Source: Caenibius tardaugens NBRC 16725 (lineage in GTDB: Bacteria; Pseudomonadota; Alphaproteobacteria; Sphingomonadales; Sphingomonadaceae). From it: a DNA stretch of 64,000 bases. The notes beneath the pieces were generated by a model. The model was not told the DNA's origin, did no database searches, and saw only the letters and a program-made list of their open reading frames with translations. Location of the stretch: contig NZ_CP034179.1 of NCBI RefSeq assembly GCF_003860345.1, positions 372,001 to 436,000 on the forward strand, given 5' to 3'. Both the position numbers and the translations under genes were made by a program. Of this stretch, positions 1 to 8,153 are shown in pieces. Positions within the stretch are counted from its first letter, which is position 1, and every line of letters starts with the position of its first letter.

Positions 1-243
1 GCGTTCGTCATGGGTGCATGGGGCCAGCGTGACGGTTCCGGCGATGTGACCATGCTGGCTGACGGCAACGGCGATTTCGCGCAGGCTGTCGGCCTGACGA
101 TGGACGGCAGCGGCTTCGGCCTTGGTCAGCGCGGTTCGCGCTGGTCGATGGTGGTGAACGACGGTGTCGTCGAACAACTCAATGTCGAAGCGCCGGGCGA
201 ATTCAAGGTCAGCACGGCCGAATACCTGCTGGACCAGATCTGA
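1..243 (+). CDS. Peroxiredoxin (Prx5/AhpC-TSA type), C-terminal part
   Basis: The gene enters from the left edge, so its start and peroxidatic cysteine lie outside the window. Eighty codons are visible. They match the C-terminal half of Prx5-type peroxiredoxins: an FVMGAWG segment, MLADGNGDF, a GLGQRGSRWSMVV strand and the closing LNVEAPGEFKVSTAEYLLDQI-like tail. This family reduces hydroperoxides in the cytoplasm with glutathione, glutaredoxin or thioredoxin as donor. A strong intrinsic terminator follows 38 nt after the stop, so the transcript probably ends here. The family call is firm; the reductant is unknown. Confidence 0.85.
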   Translation, partial: AFVMGAWGQRDGSGDVTMLADGNGDFAQAVGLTMDGSGFGLGQRGSRWSMVVNDGVVEQLNVEAPGEFKVSTAEYLLDQI

Positions 244-280
244 TCCGGCAGATCACGGCCCTGCGGCCGTGCCAAACGCA

Positions 281-307
281 AAGGGCGCCCCACAGGGCGC
301 CCTTTTT
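281..307 (+). terminator. Rho-independent terminator after the peroxiredoxin gene
   Basis: A perfect 10-bp stem (281-290 with 295-304) and a CACA loop run into five T residues at 303-307. It lies between the convergent peroxiredoxin gene and folE. The U-tract orientation fits the + strand gene best. Confidence 0.85.
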
Positions 308-333
308 CGTGACAGGGGCATTGGCCCGGCCGG

Positions 334-942
334 TCAGTAGCCCATCAGGCTGAGCACTTCCTTGCGGCTGCGTTCGTCTTCGAGGAACACGCCCATCATC
401 TGGCTGGTAACCATGGTCACCCCCGGCGTACGCACCCCGCGCGCGGTCATGCAGGCATGGCTGGCCTCGATCACCACGGCAACGCCGCGCGGTTTGAGAT
501 TGTCCCAGATGCACTGCGCCACTTCGGCGGTCAGCCGTTCCTGAATCTGCAACCGGCGGGCATAGCCGTGCATCACGCGGGCCAGCTTCGAAATGCCGAC
601 CACATGGTCCTTCGGAAGATAGGCAATCGCCGCCTTGCCGATAATCGGCGCCATGTGATGTTCGCAATGCGACTGGAAAGGAATGTCCTTCAGCAGCACG
701 ACTTCGTCATAACCGCCCACTTCCTCGAAAATGCGCGACAGGTGAATCGCCGGATCGTCATCGTATCCGCTGCAATATTCTTTCCACGCACGGGCCACGC
801 GCTTGGGCGTGTCAAGCAGGCCTTCCCGCTCCGGATCGTCCCCGGCCCAGCGGATCAAGGTGCGGATGGCTTCCTGCACATCCTGCGGAACTGGTGCCTT
901 GCCGCGCGGATCGTCTTCGTCCGGGCCTACCAGGCTGCTCAT
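334..942 (-). CDS. folE: GTP cyclohydrolase I
   Basis: Type I GTP cyclohydrolase of 202 aa. It converts GTP to 7,8-dihydroneopterin triphosphate, the first step of tetrahydrofolate and pterin synthesis, as a cytoplasmic decamer. The zinc ligands are visible: C93 and H96 in SHCEHH, and C164 in [10 protein letters not shown]. The 71-residue spacing between the two cysteines equals that of the E. coli enzyme. The start ATG is preceded by a purine-rich GAAGGGGAA stretch. The gene is transcribed convergently with the peroxiredoxin gene and appears monocistronic. Confidence 0.97.
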   Translation of the reverse strand: MSSLVGPDEDDPRGKAPVPQDVQEAIRTLIRWAGDDPEREGLLDTPKRVARAWKEYCSGYDDDPAIHLSRIFEEVGGYDEVVLLKDIPFQSHCEHHMAPIIGKAAIAYLPKDHVVGISKLARVMHGYARRLQIQERLTAEVAQCIWDNLKPRGVAVVIEASHACMTARGVRTPGVTMVTSQMMGVFLEDERSRKEVLSLMGY

Positions 943-1115
943 TCGGCTTTCCCCTTCTCAAGTCATCTTTATTCGGCGCGCGACCCGGTTGCGCCACGCA
1001 TCCAAGCCCTTAGCCATATTGATCACGGCTTGTCGACCACCCGATCACGCGAAGACCATGGTTACGACAGCACAAAACCGTATGCCATATATTATTTCTT
1101 TGCCAGCGTTCCTTT

Positions 1116-1877
1116 CTACGCTTCCGGCCCGCCGGTCTTGCCCACCGCCTCGCTCAGCAAGATCAGGTCAAGCGGCCGCGCCGCGCACAGCATCCCATAC
1201 CATTTGCGCGTCAGCAGCGTCGAATCCCGGTCACGTTCGGCCAGCGCCTGCACATCGCGCCGATGTTGCTCGATCAGTTCCGCCAGCATCGCCGCCCCGG
1301 CTTCCGACAGCTTCATCACTTCGGATGCATAGACCGCATTGGCGGAGGAAAAATCGATCGCCAGAAACGCTGGCTTCATGCGCGCTTCGAACAGCGCGCG
1401 CATGGGCGATTTGCGGAACAGCATCGAACGATCGACCAGCGAACGCACCCGCCCGCCCGAAAGCCGATCGATCAGCGCGAGCCGTTCCAGCCGGGCCAGC
1501 GCGCTTTCCATCATATGCGCGGGAACCGCCAGATCCTCCGCTGTTTCCTGCGGCGAAATTCCGCCGACAATCGTCATGAACAGGAAGGAAAGGAACACGT
1601 CGCTCGCCAGTTCGCGTTCCTGCGCCAATGTGAGTTCGCGCGTCATGCCCGGCTGGGCGTGTTCGGCTTCGCGGGCCAGTTCGGCAATGCCCATGCCGCA
1701 CAGATCCGCCAGTTGTTCGATCCGTTCAAGCGTCAGCCCCTTGCCCGCCAGCCAGCGTTTGGCCGTGGGTTCGCTGATCTTGAATTCCACGGCCAGCTTG
1801 CGCGCGGTCCACCCCGCCTGGCGCAATTCCTTGCGCAAAAGGGCGACCATGGCCGAACTGGTGGAATCGTGTCGCAT
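1116..1877 (-). CDS. XRE-family helix-turn-helix regulator
   Basis: Predicted DNA-binding protein of 253 aa. Residues about 13-64 form a Cro/XRE-type helix-turn-helix, with the motif around KLAVEFKISEPTAKRWL followed by a LADLCGM helix. The remaining 190 residues are mostly helical and I do not recognise them as a named ligand domain. I chose ATG at 1877. A TTG at 1916 in the same frame would add 13 residues, and neither start has a convincing ribosome site. It is divergent from the Lrp-type gene at 2106. Target and ligand are unknown. Confidence 0.75.
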   Translation of the reverse strand: MRHDSTSSAMVALLRKELRQAGWTARKLAVEFKISEPTAKRWLAGKGLTLERIEQLADLCGMGIAELAREAEHAQPGMTRELTLAQERELASDVFLSFLFMTIVGGISPQETAEDLAVPAHMMESALARLERLALIDRLSGGRVRSLVDRSMLFRKSPMRALFEARMKPAFLAIDFSSANAVYASEVMKLSEAGAAMLAELIEQHRRDVQALAERDRDSTLLTRKWYGMLCAARPLDLILLSEAVGKTGGPEA

Positions 1878-2105
1878 TGTCGCTGCCAGATGATGACATT
1901 CGACGCGAATTGGCAAGAAGGGAACGGCGGATAACGCATAAATTCCACTTGCCTTGCACGAAAGGCCTCGCCAGATTGGCTATTCGCGTAACACACAGAA
2001 GGGCAAACTACGCAAAGCGTATGTCACGGTTACTCACCACATCGGTGCTCCCGCTGACCGGGGCAAACGCCTCTACGCCATGGCAATTCTGGTAGCGGCC
2101 CCTTT

Positions 2106-2567
2106 ATGAGCGCCCCGTTGATCGACGATATGGACCGTCAGCTTATCGCCCTGCTTTCGGGGGATGCGCGGGTTTCCAATCGCCGTATCGCGTCCGACCT
2201 CGGGGTGACCGAAGGCACCGTGCGCAGCCGGATCAAGCGGTTGCAGCATGAAAATCTGATCAGCTTTACGGCAATTACCGGCCTCGAACTGGCCTCCAAA
2301 TCACGGCTCGGCAAAATCCGGATTCAGGCGGACACAGTGCGCCAGCGCGAAATCGCGGAACTGATCTCGCGCATGGACCCGATCAACGCAGTGCTGCTGA
2401 CCATGGGGTCGTTCAACATTCTGGCCATGTGCCTGTTTGAGGAACTGGGCGAACTGGCCGAACTCGCCTCCGACCGGATTCTTGCCCTTCCCGGCGTCCA
2501 TCATGTCGAAACCTCAGTGGCCGTTCGCCAACTGAAATACAACGCACTGGTCGCCAAGATCACCTGA
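2106..2567 (+). CDS. Lrp/AsnC-family transcription regulator
   Basis: The length of 153 aa is normal for the family. An N-terminal winged helix-turn-helix (about residues 7-53, with NRRIASDLGVTEGTVRSRIKRL) is followed by a RAM/SAM ligand-binding alpha-beta domain (about 68-143). Members bind DNA as octamers or dimers and sense amino acids or other small effectors. No metabolic partner gene lies alongside, so the effector cannot be inferred. The ATG overlaps no other gene, and the upstream 190 nt is the divergent promoter region shared with the XRE gene. Confidence 0.88.
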   Translation: MSAPLIDDMDRQLIALLSGDARVSNRRIASDLGVTEGTVRSRIKRLQHENLISFTAITGLELASKSRLGKIRIQADTVRQREIAELISRMDPINAVLLTMGSFNILAMCLFEELGELAELASDRILALPGVHHVETSVAVRQLKYNALVAKIT

Positions 2568-2663
2568 TGCGCGATGGCGCGCCCTTGGAGAAACCCGCAC
2601 AACAATCACCACGCGGGGGAAGGTGATGCCGATATTCTGAACACCACAGCCCCTAATGACTGT

Positions 2664-2698
2664 ATATTCAGGTATATATCATAAGATAATATTCAGGT
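2664..2698. repeat. Direct repeat ATATTCAGGT x2, possible operator
   Basis: The 10-mer ATATTCAGGT occurs at 2664-2673 and exactly again at 2689-2698, 25 nt apart start to start. The position upstream of the gene at 2883 suggests a regulator site, but no regulator is identified. Confidence 0.4.
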
Positions 2699-2731
2699 TT
2701 TACAGCCGCACCCCGGTGATGCGCGAGACAT

Positions 2732-2751
2732 ATTGTCTAATACATGACAAT
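2732..2751. promoter_or_regulatory. Inverted repeat ATTGTC-N8-GACAAT
   Basis: Perfect 6-bp half sites, 2732-2737 and 2746-2751, are separated by TAATACAT. The size and symmetry suit a dimeric repressor. It lies about 130 nt before the ATG at 2883. Confidence 0.35.
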
Positions 2752-2882
2752 TTGATCTAATCACAGAAACGACGCAGACAATTAATGTACCGCCATATAT
2801 GGATCGTGGCGCGCGCGATATTGGATGCGAGAACATTGCAACTCCCGCATCACGGGGACGCGGGGGCAATTTTGGGGGCAAT

Positions 2883-3410
2883 ATGAAAAAGTTAGTTTGG
2901 GCCGTCACACTGTCCGCGTGCATTACTGCGGCGAGCAACCTTGCAGCACAGGATGTGACGCAGGAGCCATCGCAGGCTTCTCCTGTCACGGTTCCTGCAC
3001 CGCGCACCATCACCCTGCCGATAAATACGTTGGTGGAGGTAACGCCTGCTCAAGAGATTACCTCAAAGAAGATGAAGGAAGGCACCACACGAGAATTCCT
3101 CGTGGTTAACGATGTCAGCTATCAGGGCATCGTTGTAATTCCTCGGGGTGCACCCGTTGAAGCTGAAGTCACATGGAGAACCGGCAAGGGCATTGTCGGT
3201 AAATCCGCGAAATTTGAACTGGTCTTCCGCACAGTCCGCCTGAGCGGATCGACGTACAAGTTACGCGGCCAGCATAGACAGGAAGGGCGCGGCAACACGG
3301 TTGCGGCACTTCTCGGCAGCGGTATTATCACCGGCAAATCAGCAATTATGACCCCTGGACAGATTGTGAATATATTCACCGCTGAACCTATCACCGCTTC
3401 CGCACTTTAA
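2883..3410 (+). CDS. Exported protein of unknown function
   Basis: Protein of 175 aa with a clear Sec signal peptide: MKK, a hydrophobic stretch to about residue 20, and likely cleavage after NLAA. The mature part resembles a family of exported proteins I associate with sphingomonads. It has IPRGAPVEAEVTWRTGKG, GKSAKFELVF, a QEGRGNTVA element and a late TGKSA motif, which suggests an all-beta domain. The ATG at 2883 follows a GGGGG ribosome site, so I prefer it to the longer in-frame reading from 2799. Its A+T content exceeds its neighbours'. Function is unknown; it probably acts in the periplasm or on the cell surface. Confidence 0.75.
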   Translation: MKKLVWAVTLSACITAASNLAAQDVTQEPSQASPVTVPAPRTITLPINTLVEVTPAQEITSKKMKEGTTREFLVVNDVSYQGIVVIPRGAPVEAEVTWRTGKGIVGKSAKFELVFRTVRLSGSTYKLRGQHRQEGRGNTVAALLGSGIITGKSAIMTPGQIVNIFTAEPITASAL

Positions 3411-3819
3411 TATAGGACAGAGCGGGGCGGATGGATTGGCTCGCCCCAACCCTCGATGATGCAAAGCATTTTGCGTTCTAGTTTCAGCCACCCTGGCGGG
3501 AGGAGCAACGGCGCGATGCCAGCTCTTCCCGCCGTGTTCCACCCAGCCGATAGGGACCGGCGGTGCATCGCAGCGGTCGTGGCGAACGACTTCGGGCGAT
3601 GTCATCGGCGCGTTTGCCCGCGACGGACAGAAGACACTGGCGAGGCCATTGCGGAAGAACAGACGACGAAAGCGGGGCGAGATCGCGCGATGACGGCACA
3701 ACAACGGCAGGCTGCGTTCAACCGACAGGCCCACGGCAGCCTCACCTTGTCGATCGGACGACGCAGCAAACGGCGTAGCCGCGCAACGATGCGAACACCA
3801 AGCGGACGGATGTGATTGC
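3411..3819. other. Non-coding or decayed sequence, no supported gene
   Basis: These 409 bases lie between the exported-protein gene and the receptor remnant. All six frames give only Arg/Pro/Ala-rich translations with no family signature. It may be decayed coding sequence from the 5' part of the receptor gene that follows, but I cannot show that. Confidence 0.5.
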
Positions 3820-4122
3820 CTGAGCGACCTCGTCATCGGCCTCGACGGCGCGGTGACCGCGGGAAGTACCACCGCCGCCAATATCTGCATTCGCGGGATC
3901 GGCACAGACGATTGTCAGAGCCACACCGATCCCCCACGACGATGGACATCGATAGTGCCCTAAACGCGCGCCCGGGAGCCGCCCTGTTCGACAGGATCGA
4001 CATGGAACGGGTGGCGGTCTTACGCGGACCGCAGGGGACGCTTTTTGGCCGTAACGCCACAGGCGGCGCCATCACCATCACCACGCGAAAGCCATCCAGT
4101 ATTTTCGGCATTCAGCAGCGCA
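3820..4122 (+). pseudogene. TonB-dependent receptor plug-domain remnant, frameshifted
   Basis: Two frames together spell part of a TonB-dependent receptor plug. One frame from 3820 reads LSDLVIGLDGAVTAGSTTA then NICIRGIGTDD, and stops at 3961. The other, from about 3950, reads NARPGAALFDRIDMERVAVL then RGPQGTLFGRNATGGAITIT and KPS. An intact receptor would have these in one frame and about 700 aa in total. The signal peptide, TonB box and barrel are all missing, and the frame changes near 3930-3960. This is a dead fragment of an outer-membrane nutrient receptor; the substrate is unknown. Confidence 0.82.
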
Positions 4123-4270
4123 ATGCGATGAGCGAAATCGTAATCCCGTTTGGATGAACAGCGATGCGATACAGGCCACAAGGCCCAGCAGCCCTTGTTC
4201 CAGATGGTCGGTACGACACCCGGCGTCCTGAAATATTTGGGCGAGCCGCCTGATGCCTATCTGATTGCCG

Positions 4271-4305
4271 GAAAGAAAAAGAGCGGCAACCAAATGGCTC
4301 CGCTC
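4271..4305 (-). terminator. Rho-independent terminator of tRNA-Arg
   Basis: Read on the minus strand, GAGCGG AGCC ATTT GGTT G CCGCTC forms a stem of ten pairs, one of them a G-U wobble possible only in this orientation. A T-rich tract, TTTTTCTTT, follows. It begins 21 nt past the tRNA 3' end. Confidence 0.8.
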
Positions 4306-4325
4306 CACCTAAGTCTTTTGAAAAT

Positions 4326-4402
4326 TGGCGCGCCCGGAACGATTCGAACGTCCGACCCTCAGATTCGTAGTCTGATGCTCTATCCAGCTGAGCTACGGGC
4401 GC
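4326..4402 (-). tRNA. tRNA-Arg (anticodon ACG)
   Basis: This is a 77-nt cloverleaf with an encoded CCA end (4326-4328). The acceptor arms GCGCCCG and CGGGCGC pair fully. The D arm contains AGCTCAGCTGGATAGAGC, the anticodon loop is CTACGAA with anticodon ACG, and the T arm has GTTCGAATC. The discriminator base is G. The wobble A is normally deaminated to inosine, so this tRNA would read CGU, CGC and CGA. A terminator follows. Confidence 0.96.
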
Positions 4403-4446
4403 GCTGTGAGGGGGCCAATAGGGGGCAAGTTTCGGTGTGGCAACCC

Positions 4447-4914
4447 CTAAGATGAGAAGTTTTTCCACGGAATGCGAGAAAGCAGTTCGATATCCAGTGG
4501 CGGCATCGGATAGCCTTGCAATGCCGCGGGTTCCACCCAGGCAAATGCCCCACCCTCACGCGCATAGGGCTCCCCCTCCCACTGCCCCACGGCATAGAGA
4601 AGCAGCACCACCGCACGCCCCGCCGCATCAGCCGCGCCTTCCGCGAAAGCGACCGGTTCAAGCGCACCATGCGCCAGTGCGAGCCCCAGTTCCTCGTCGA
4701 TTTCCCGGATCAACGCGACGCCCGGCAATTCGCCGGGTTCGACCTTGCCGCCCGGAAACTCCCACAACCCGCCGTGCGCCTTGCCCGCCGGACGTTGCTG
4801 CAACAGCACGCGGCCGTGTTCATCCCGGATCAGCGCGGCAACAACCCATATCGCCGCCACTTCGCTCTTTGACGCCCCTCCGTCTGGCGCGTCACTTTTC
4901 CCCGCATTCATCAT
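4447..4914 (-). CDS. mutT: 8-oxo-dGTP diphosphatase (MutT, Nudix)
   Basis: Nudix hydrolase of 155 aa. A complete Nudix box spans residues 56-78 (G56, E62, R70-E71, E74-E75, G77), after the GLWEFPGGK strand typical of MutT. It hydrolyses 8-oxo-dGTP to the monophosphate and so prevents A:T to C:G transversions. I chose ATG at 4914; a much longer reading to 5142 would run across the flp gene on the other strand and has no family support. The next ATG, at 4911, is equally possible. It is divergent from the Flp pilin genes, with 70 nt between. Confidence 0.9.
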   Translation of the reverse strand: MMNAGKSDAPDGGASKSEVAAIWVVAALIRDEHGRVLLQQRPAGKAHGGLWEFPGGKVEPGELPGVALIREIDEELGLALAHGALEPVAFAEGAADAAGRAVVLLLYAVGQWEGEPYAREGGAFAWVEPAALQGYPMPPLDIELLSRIPWKNFSS

Positions 4915-4984
4915 CTGGAAAGCTTTCGTTAGAACTTTTCGTTCAAAAAATGCTGAATCAGATCCGTATCCAGAGGGCGGCAAC

Positions 4985-5182
4985 GTGAAAAGCCTGAACA
5001 GACTTAAACAACTGCTCCACGATGAATCCGGAGTCACGGTCATCGAATACGGCCTGATCGTGGCCCTGATCTGTATTGCCATCATGGCATCGCTGCGCAA
5101 CGTCGCCGATGAAACCAACGGCTTGTGGGCCATTGTCACCAAGCATGTGAATACCGCGATGGAAGAATCCGGCGACGACTGA
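4985..5182 (+). CDS. Flp/Fap type IVb pilin (65 aa)
   Basis: Small prepilin of 65 aa. A short basic leader ends in ESG, followed at once by VTVIEY and a hydrophobic helix. This is the G-XXXX-EY motif of Flp pilins, with processing expected after G16 by a TadV-type prepilin peptidase. Mature subunits assemble into tight-adherence pili by the Tad secretion system. The start is GTG at 4985 with an AGAGGG ribosome site; the nearby upstream ATG runs out of frame into a stop. A second pilin gene follows at 5284. No tad or cpa assembly genes are in the window. Confidence 0.88.
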   Translation: MKSLNRLKQLLHDESGVTVIEYGLIVALICIAIMASLRNVADETNGLWAIVTKHVNTAMEESGDD

Positions 5183-5283
5183 TCGCATTAGGAATTTATC
5201 AATAGGTTCAAACTAGAAGCAAAATTGCTCACACCCCAAAAGGTGGGAGCCGGGTACTTGAAGATGTAAACCAGGAGATGACA

Positions 5284-5457
5284 ATGAAGTTTTTCAGCAA
5301 GCTGCTGCGCGACGAATCCGGCGCGACCGCCATTGAATACGGCCTGATCGCTGCCCTGATCGCTGTTGCTGCGATCGCTGCGATGACCACGATCGGCAGC
5401 AACCTCCAGGGTACTTTCGACAACGTCGGTAGCGAACTCGAAAAGGGCAAGGCATAA
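5284..5457 (+). CDS. Flp/Fap type IVb pilin (57 aa)
   Basis: Second pilin of 57 aa with a classic Flp sequence. MKFFSKLLRDESG is followed by ATAIEYGLIAALIAVAAIAA and a short polar tail ending in EKGKA. The G13-XXXX-E18-Y19 processing motif is intact. AGGAG at 5273-5277 sits well before the ATG. It lies 101 nt after the first pilin gene and is followed by a strong terminator. The composition (Ala-rich, high-frequency codons) suggests this is the major pilin and the 65-aa neighbour a variant or minor one. Confidence 0.92.
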   Translation: MKFFSKLLRDESGATAIEYGLIAALIAVAAIAAMTTIGSNLQGTFDNVGSELEKGKA

Positions 5458-5481
5458 TTAGCTCTGCTCTTAACCAACAGG

Positions 5482-5512
5482 AAAGGCGGCAGGGAAACCT
5501 GCCGCCTTTTTT
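5482..5512 (+). terminator. Rho-independent terminator after the flp genes
   Basis: A 12-bp perfect stem (5482-5493 with 5498-5509) with a GAAA tetraloop ends in six T residues (5507-5512). It closes the flp transcription unit. Confidence 0.92.
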
Positions 5513-5567
5513 GATTCACCAGAAATAAACAGAAAAGAACGCCGCCTGCTTCTGCCGCCCTCCCCGC

Positions 5568-7055
5568 CTAACTGGCGGTACGGACGACGAGTTTCACTTT
5601 CTGCCCAGCGCTCACCCGGTCATTCGCGCCTAGGCCGTTCAGCACGCGAAACCGCGCTTCCTTCGCATCGTCGAAGGCCATGCGCGCGGCGAGCGCGGCC
5701 ACGGTGTCCCCGCTGCGCACCGTCACCACTTCCACCCGCCGCGGCGTGATCCCCGCCGCCTGACTGGCGCTGATCCGCCGCATCGATTTGTACATCGGCG
5801 CCAGCGCGTTCGACTGGCCCGCCGCCGTGATCGTGGTGAAATGATAAGCCCGGTTGCCCGCGAATTCATAGGCATAGACCACGACATCGACCTGACCGCT
5901 ATTGGTGTTCACCCGCGCGATGCCATAGGCCGCAGGGATACCGTTGACGGTGGTTTTCTCAATCGCGGTGGGCGCAAGCGTCTGCCCCTGCCCGACCAGC
6001 GCCTGAAACGCCGTGCGGATATAGCTGTCGAGATTGCCGTTATAGGCCGCCGTCGAAAGCTGCGAACGCCCGCTCTGGCCATTGATCGAGACCGCGCGCG
6101 TGCCATTGACCATGTAGAATCCCTGCGGCGCATCGAAGGCCAGGCGGAATTCCGGGTGGGTAAAGGTCCGCCCTTCCACAACGCCCTGCTTGGGATCGTC
6201 GCCATACATCACGCCATTGATTCGGCTGAGGAAGACGTCGCGATTCGTATTGCCGCCAGCATTGGCGCCCGCCTTGCCAAGCGCTGTCTGCACGCGTGAT
6301 GCCGGATCGGGGTGGGTGGAGGACCATTCGGGCATGCTGGCATCGCGCCCCTGCAACTGCGCGTCGAGCGCATTTTGCGCGGCAAGGCTTTGCAGGACGG
6401 TGCCCATGGCACGCGGATCATACCCGGCGTTGCGGAGATACTGGATACCCAGTTCGTCAGCCTGCAATTCCTGCGTACGCGAATAGCGCAAGGTCGCCAT
6501 TTGCGGCACGGTAGTGGCCACTTCCTGCCCCAGCTTGCCCAATGCGCTGTCGCCCAGCAGCACGCCCGAAAGAACCTGCCCCAGCACGCCCAGCAGCGCG
6601 TTCTGCTGCGCCTGGGCCTGTCTGCGCGCCGAATGCCGCGCGGCGACATGGCCCACCTCATGCCCCATCACGCCGGCGAGTTCGGCCTCGTTGTTCATCA
6701 GGCCCACGAGCTGGCGCGTGACGTAGACATAGCCACCTGGAATCGCGAACGCGTTGTTTACCGACGAATTGAGCAGCGTGACGGTAAAGTCCCCCGGTGC
6801 GTTGCTCAGCCCGGAATGGACGGCGACATTGCGCGTCACATTGGCAACATAGTCTGCACGAGGGCCGGTTTCCGCACCGCCGAATTCCGCGACCAGATCG
6901 GGATGCGCCTTGGCCCCTTCCTGCCGTTCGGTGGGGTTGAGCGGCGTCCCGGTCGAGGCGATTTCGCCCCCCATGCATCCGCTGAGCGCGAGTGGGAGAA
7001 CAAGCCCCGCCGAAAGCGATGTGATCCCGGTACGAAAACGAGCGATGTGCGACAT
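5568..7055 (-). CDS. M48 family lipoprotein metalloprotease with LysM-like tail
   Basis: Protein of 495 aa. A lipoprotein signal ends in LPLALSGC, so Cys27 would be acylated. The M48 zinc-protease domain carries H132-E-x-x-H136 (HEVGH) and the third ligand in an ExxAD motif near E196. Family members (BepA/YfgC-like) act in the periplasm on misassembled outer-membrane proteins. After a linker domain the C-terminus has a LysM-like segment (VTVRSGDTVAALAARM ... NDRVSAGQKVKLV), suggesting peptidoglycan contact. The start ATG at 7055 has GGAGG seven bases upstream; an 18-residue longer reading lacks this. Confidence 0.9.
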   Translation of the reverse strand: MSHIARFRTGITSLSAGLVLPLALSGCMGGEIASTGTPLNPTERQEGAKAHPDLVAEFGGAETGPRADYVANVTRNVAVHSGLSNAPGDFTVTLLNSSVNNAFAIPGGYVYVTRQLVGLMNNEAELAGVMGHEVGHVAARHSARRQAQAQQNALLGVLGQVLSGVLLGDSALGKLGQEVATTVPQMATLRYSRTQELQADELGIQYLRNAGYDPRAMGTVLQSLAAQNALDAQLQGRDASMPEWSSTHPDPASRVQTALGKAGANAGGNTNRDVFLSRINGVMYGDDPKQGVVEGRTFTHPEFRLAFDAPQGFYMVNGTRAVSINGQSGRSQLSTAAYNGNLDSYIRTAFQALVGQGQTLAPTAIEKTTVNGIPAAYGIARVNTNSGQVDVVVYAYEFAGNRAYHFTTITAAGQSNALAPMYKSMRRISASQAAGITPRRVEVVTVRSGDTVAALAARMAFDDAKEARFRVLNGLGANDRVSAGQKVKLVVRTAS

Positions 7056-7169
7056 GGTAGCCCTCCTCCACATGTACGGCGACACGTGCGGAGACTTCAC
7101 GTCCCGCACGGCCTCAATCCAACGGGAACCTGACGCGGGCGGGTTTGTTCCCGACGGGAAGCGCCAAGC

Positions 7170-8144
7170 CTATTTCTTCTTTGCCGCCGAATCGGCCCCG
7201 GTGCCACCGATGCCGAGAAACCGATCTTCGCGCATGCGCAAAATCGCATCGGGGCTCATCTTTTCGAGCTGGTCCAGTTCTTCGCCGATCGCATCGCGCA
7301 GCGCGTTTGCGGCCGCGCGCGGATCGCGATGCGCCCCGCCCACCGGCTCGTTCACGATCCGGTCGATCACGCCCAGCTTGAGAAGATCGCGCGCGGTAAC
7401 TTTCATGGCTTCCGCCGCTTCCGGGGCCTTGGCGGCCGTGCGCCAGAGAATCGAGGCGCAGCCTTCGGGCGAAATCACCGAATAGACGGCATGTTCCAGC
7501 ATCAGCACGCGTTCCGCGCTGGCCAGCGCCACCGCGCCGCCCGATCCGCCTTCGCCCACGATCGTCGCCACCATCGGCACGCGCAGGGCAAGGCAGGCCT
7601 CGGTCGAGCGGGCAATCGCTTCGGCCTGCCCGCGTTCTTCCGCTTCAACCCCCGGAAAGGCGCCCGAAGTATCCACAAGCGTGACGACCGGCAGGCCAAA
7701 TCGGTCGGCCATTTCCATCAGCCGGATCGCCTTGCGATAGCCTTCGGGTTTGCCCATGCCGAAATTGTGGCGCAGACGGCTTTCGGTGTCGTGCCCCTTT
7801 TCATGGCCGATCAGCATGACCTTGCGATCGCCCAGACGCGCGAACCCACCGATGATCGCCTCATCCTCACCGAAATAGCGATCCCCGCCCAGCGGCATAA
7901 AATCGTCGAAGATATAGGCCACGAAATCGCGGAAATGCGGGCGCATCGGGTGGCGCGCCACTTGCGTTTTCTGCCACGGCGTCAGCGATCCGTAGATGCT
8001 GGCCAGCAGATCGGCGCTTTTTTCCTCGAGCCGCTGCAATTCCGCGCTGATGTCGACATCGTCCCCTTCCGCGGCGGCACGCAGTTCGGCAATGCGCGAT
8101 TCGAGCGCGGCGACGGGCTTTTCGAATTCGAGATATGAGATCAT
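7170..8144 (-). CDS. accA: Acetyl-CoA carboxylase carboxyltransferase subunit alpha
   Basis: AccA is 324 aa, the usual length. With AccD it moves the carboxyl group from carboxybiotin to acetyl-CoA, giving malonyl-CoA for fatty acid synthesis. Conserved blocks are GHEKGHDT (113-120), LVDTSGAFPG (156-165) and the GEGGSGGA oxyanion segment (197-204). It starts 9 nt after the xerD stop, so the two are very likely co-transcribed. accD, accB and accC are not in this window. Confidence 0.97.
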   Translation of the reverse strand: MISYLEFEKPVAALESRIAELRAAAEGDDVDISAELQRLEEKSADLLASIYGSLTPWQKTQVARHPMRPHFRDFVAYIFDDFMPLGGDRYFGEDEAIIGGFARLGDRKVMLIGHEKGHDTESRLRHNFGMGKPEGYRKAIRLMEMADRFGLPVVTLVDTSGAFPGVEAEERGQAEAIARSTEACLALRVPMVATIVGEGGSGGAVALASAERVLMLEHAVYSVISPEGCASILWRTAAKAPEAAEAMKVTARDLLKLGVIDRIVNEPVGGAHRDPRAAANALRDAIGEELDQLEKMSPDAILRMREDRFLGIGGTGADSAAKKK

Positions 8145-8153
8145 TTTTCTGCG

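Larger units (their letters stand above)
2568..2882. other. AT-rich intergenic promoter region
   Basis: These 315 bases carry no gene. They are much richer in A+T than the flanks and contain a direct repeat (2664-2673 and 2689-2698) and an inverted repeat (2732-2751), listed separately. They precede the exported-protein gene at 2883 and probably hold its promoter. Confidence 0.6.

Noticed and set aside
3339-3905. 188-codon minus-strand frame across the receptor remnant
   Set aside because: It overlaps the decayed receptor and the exported gene end, has Arg/Pro/Ser-rich content, and no recognisable domain.
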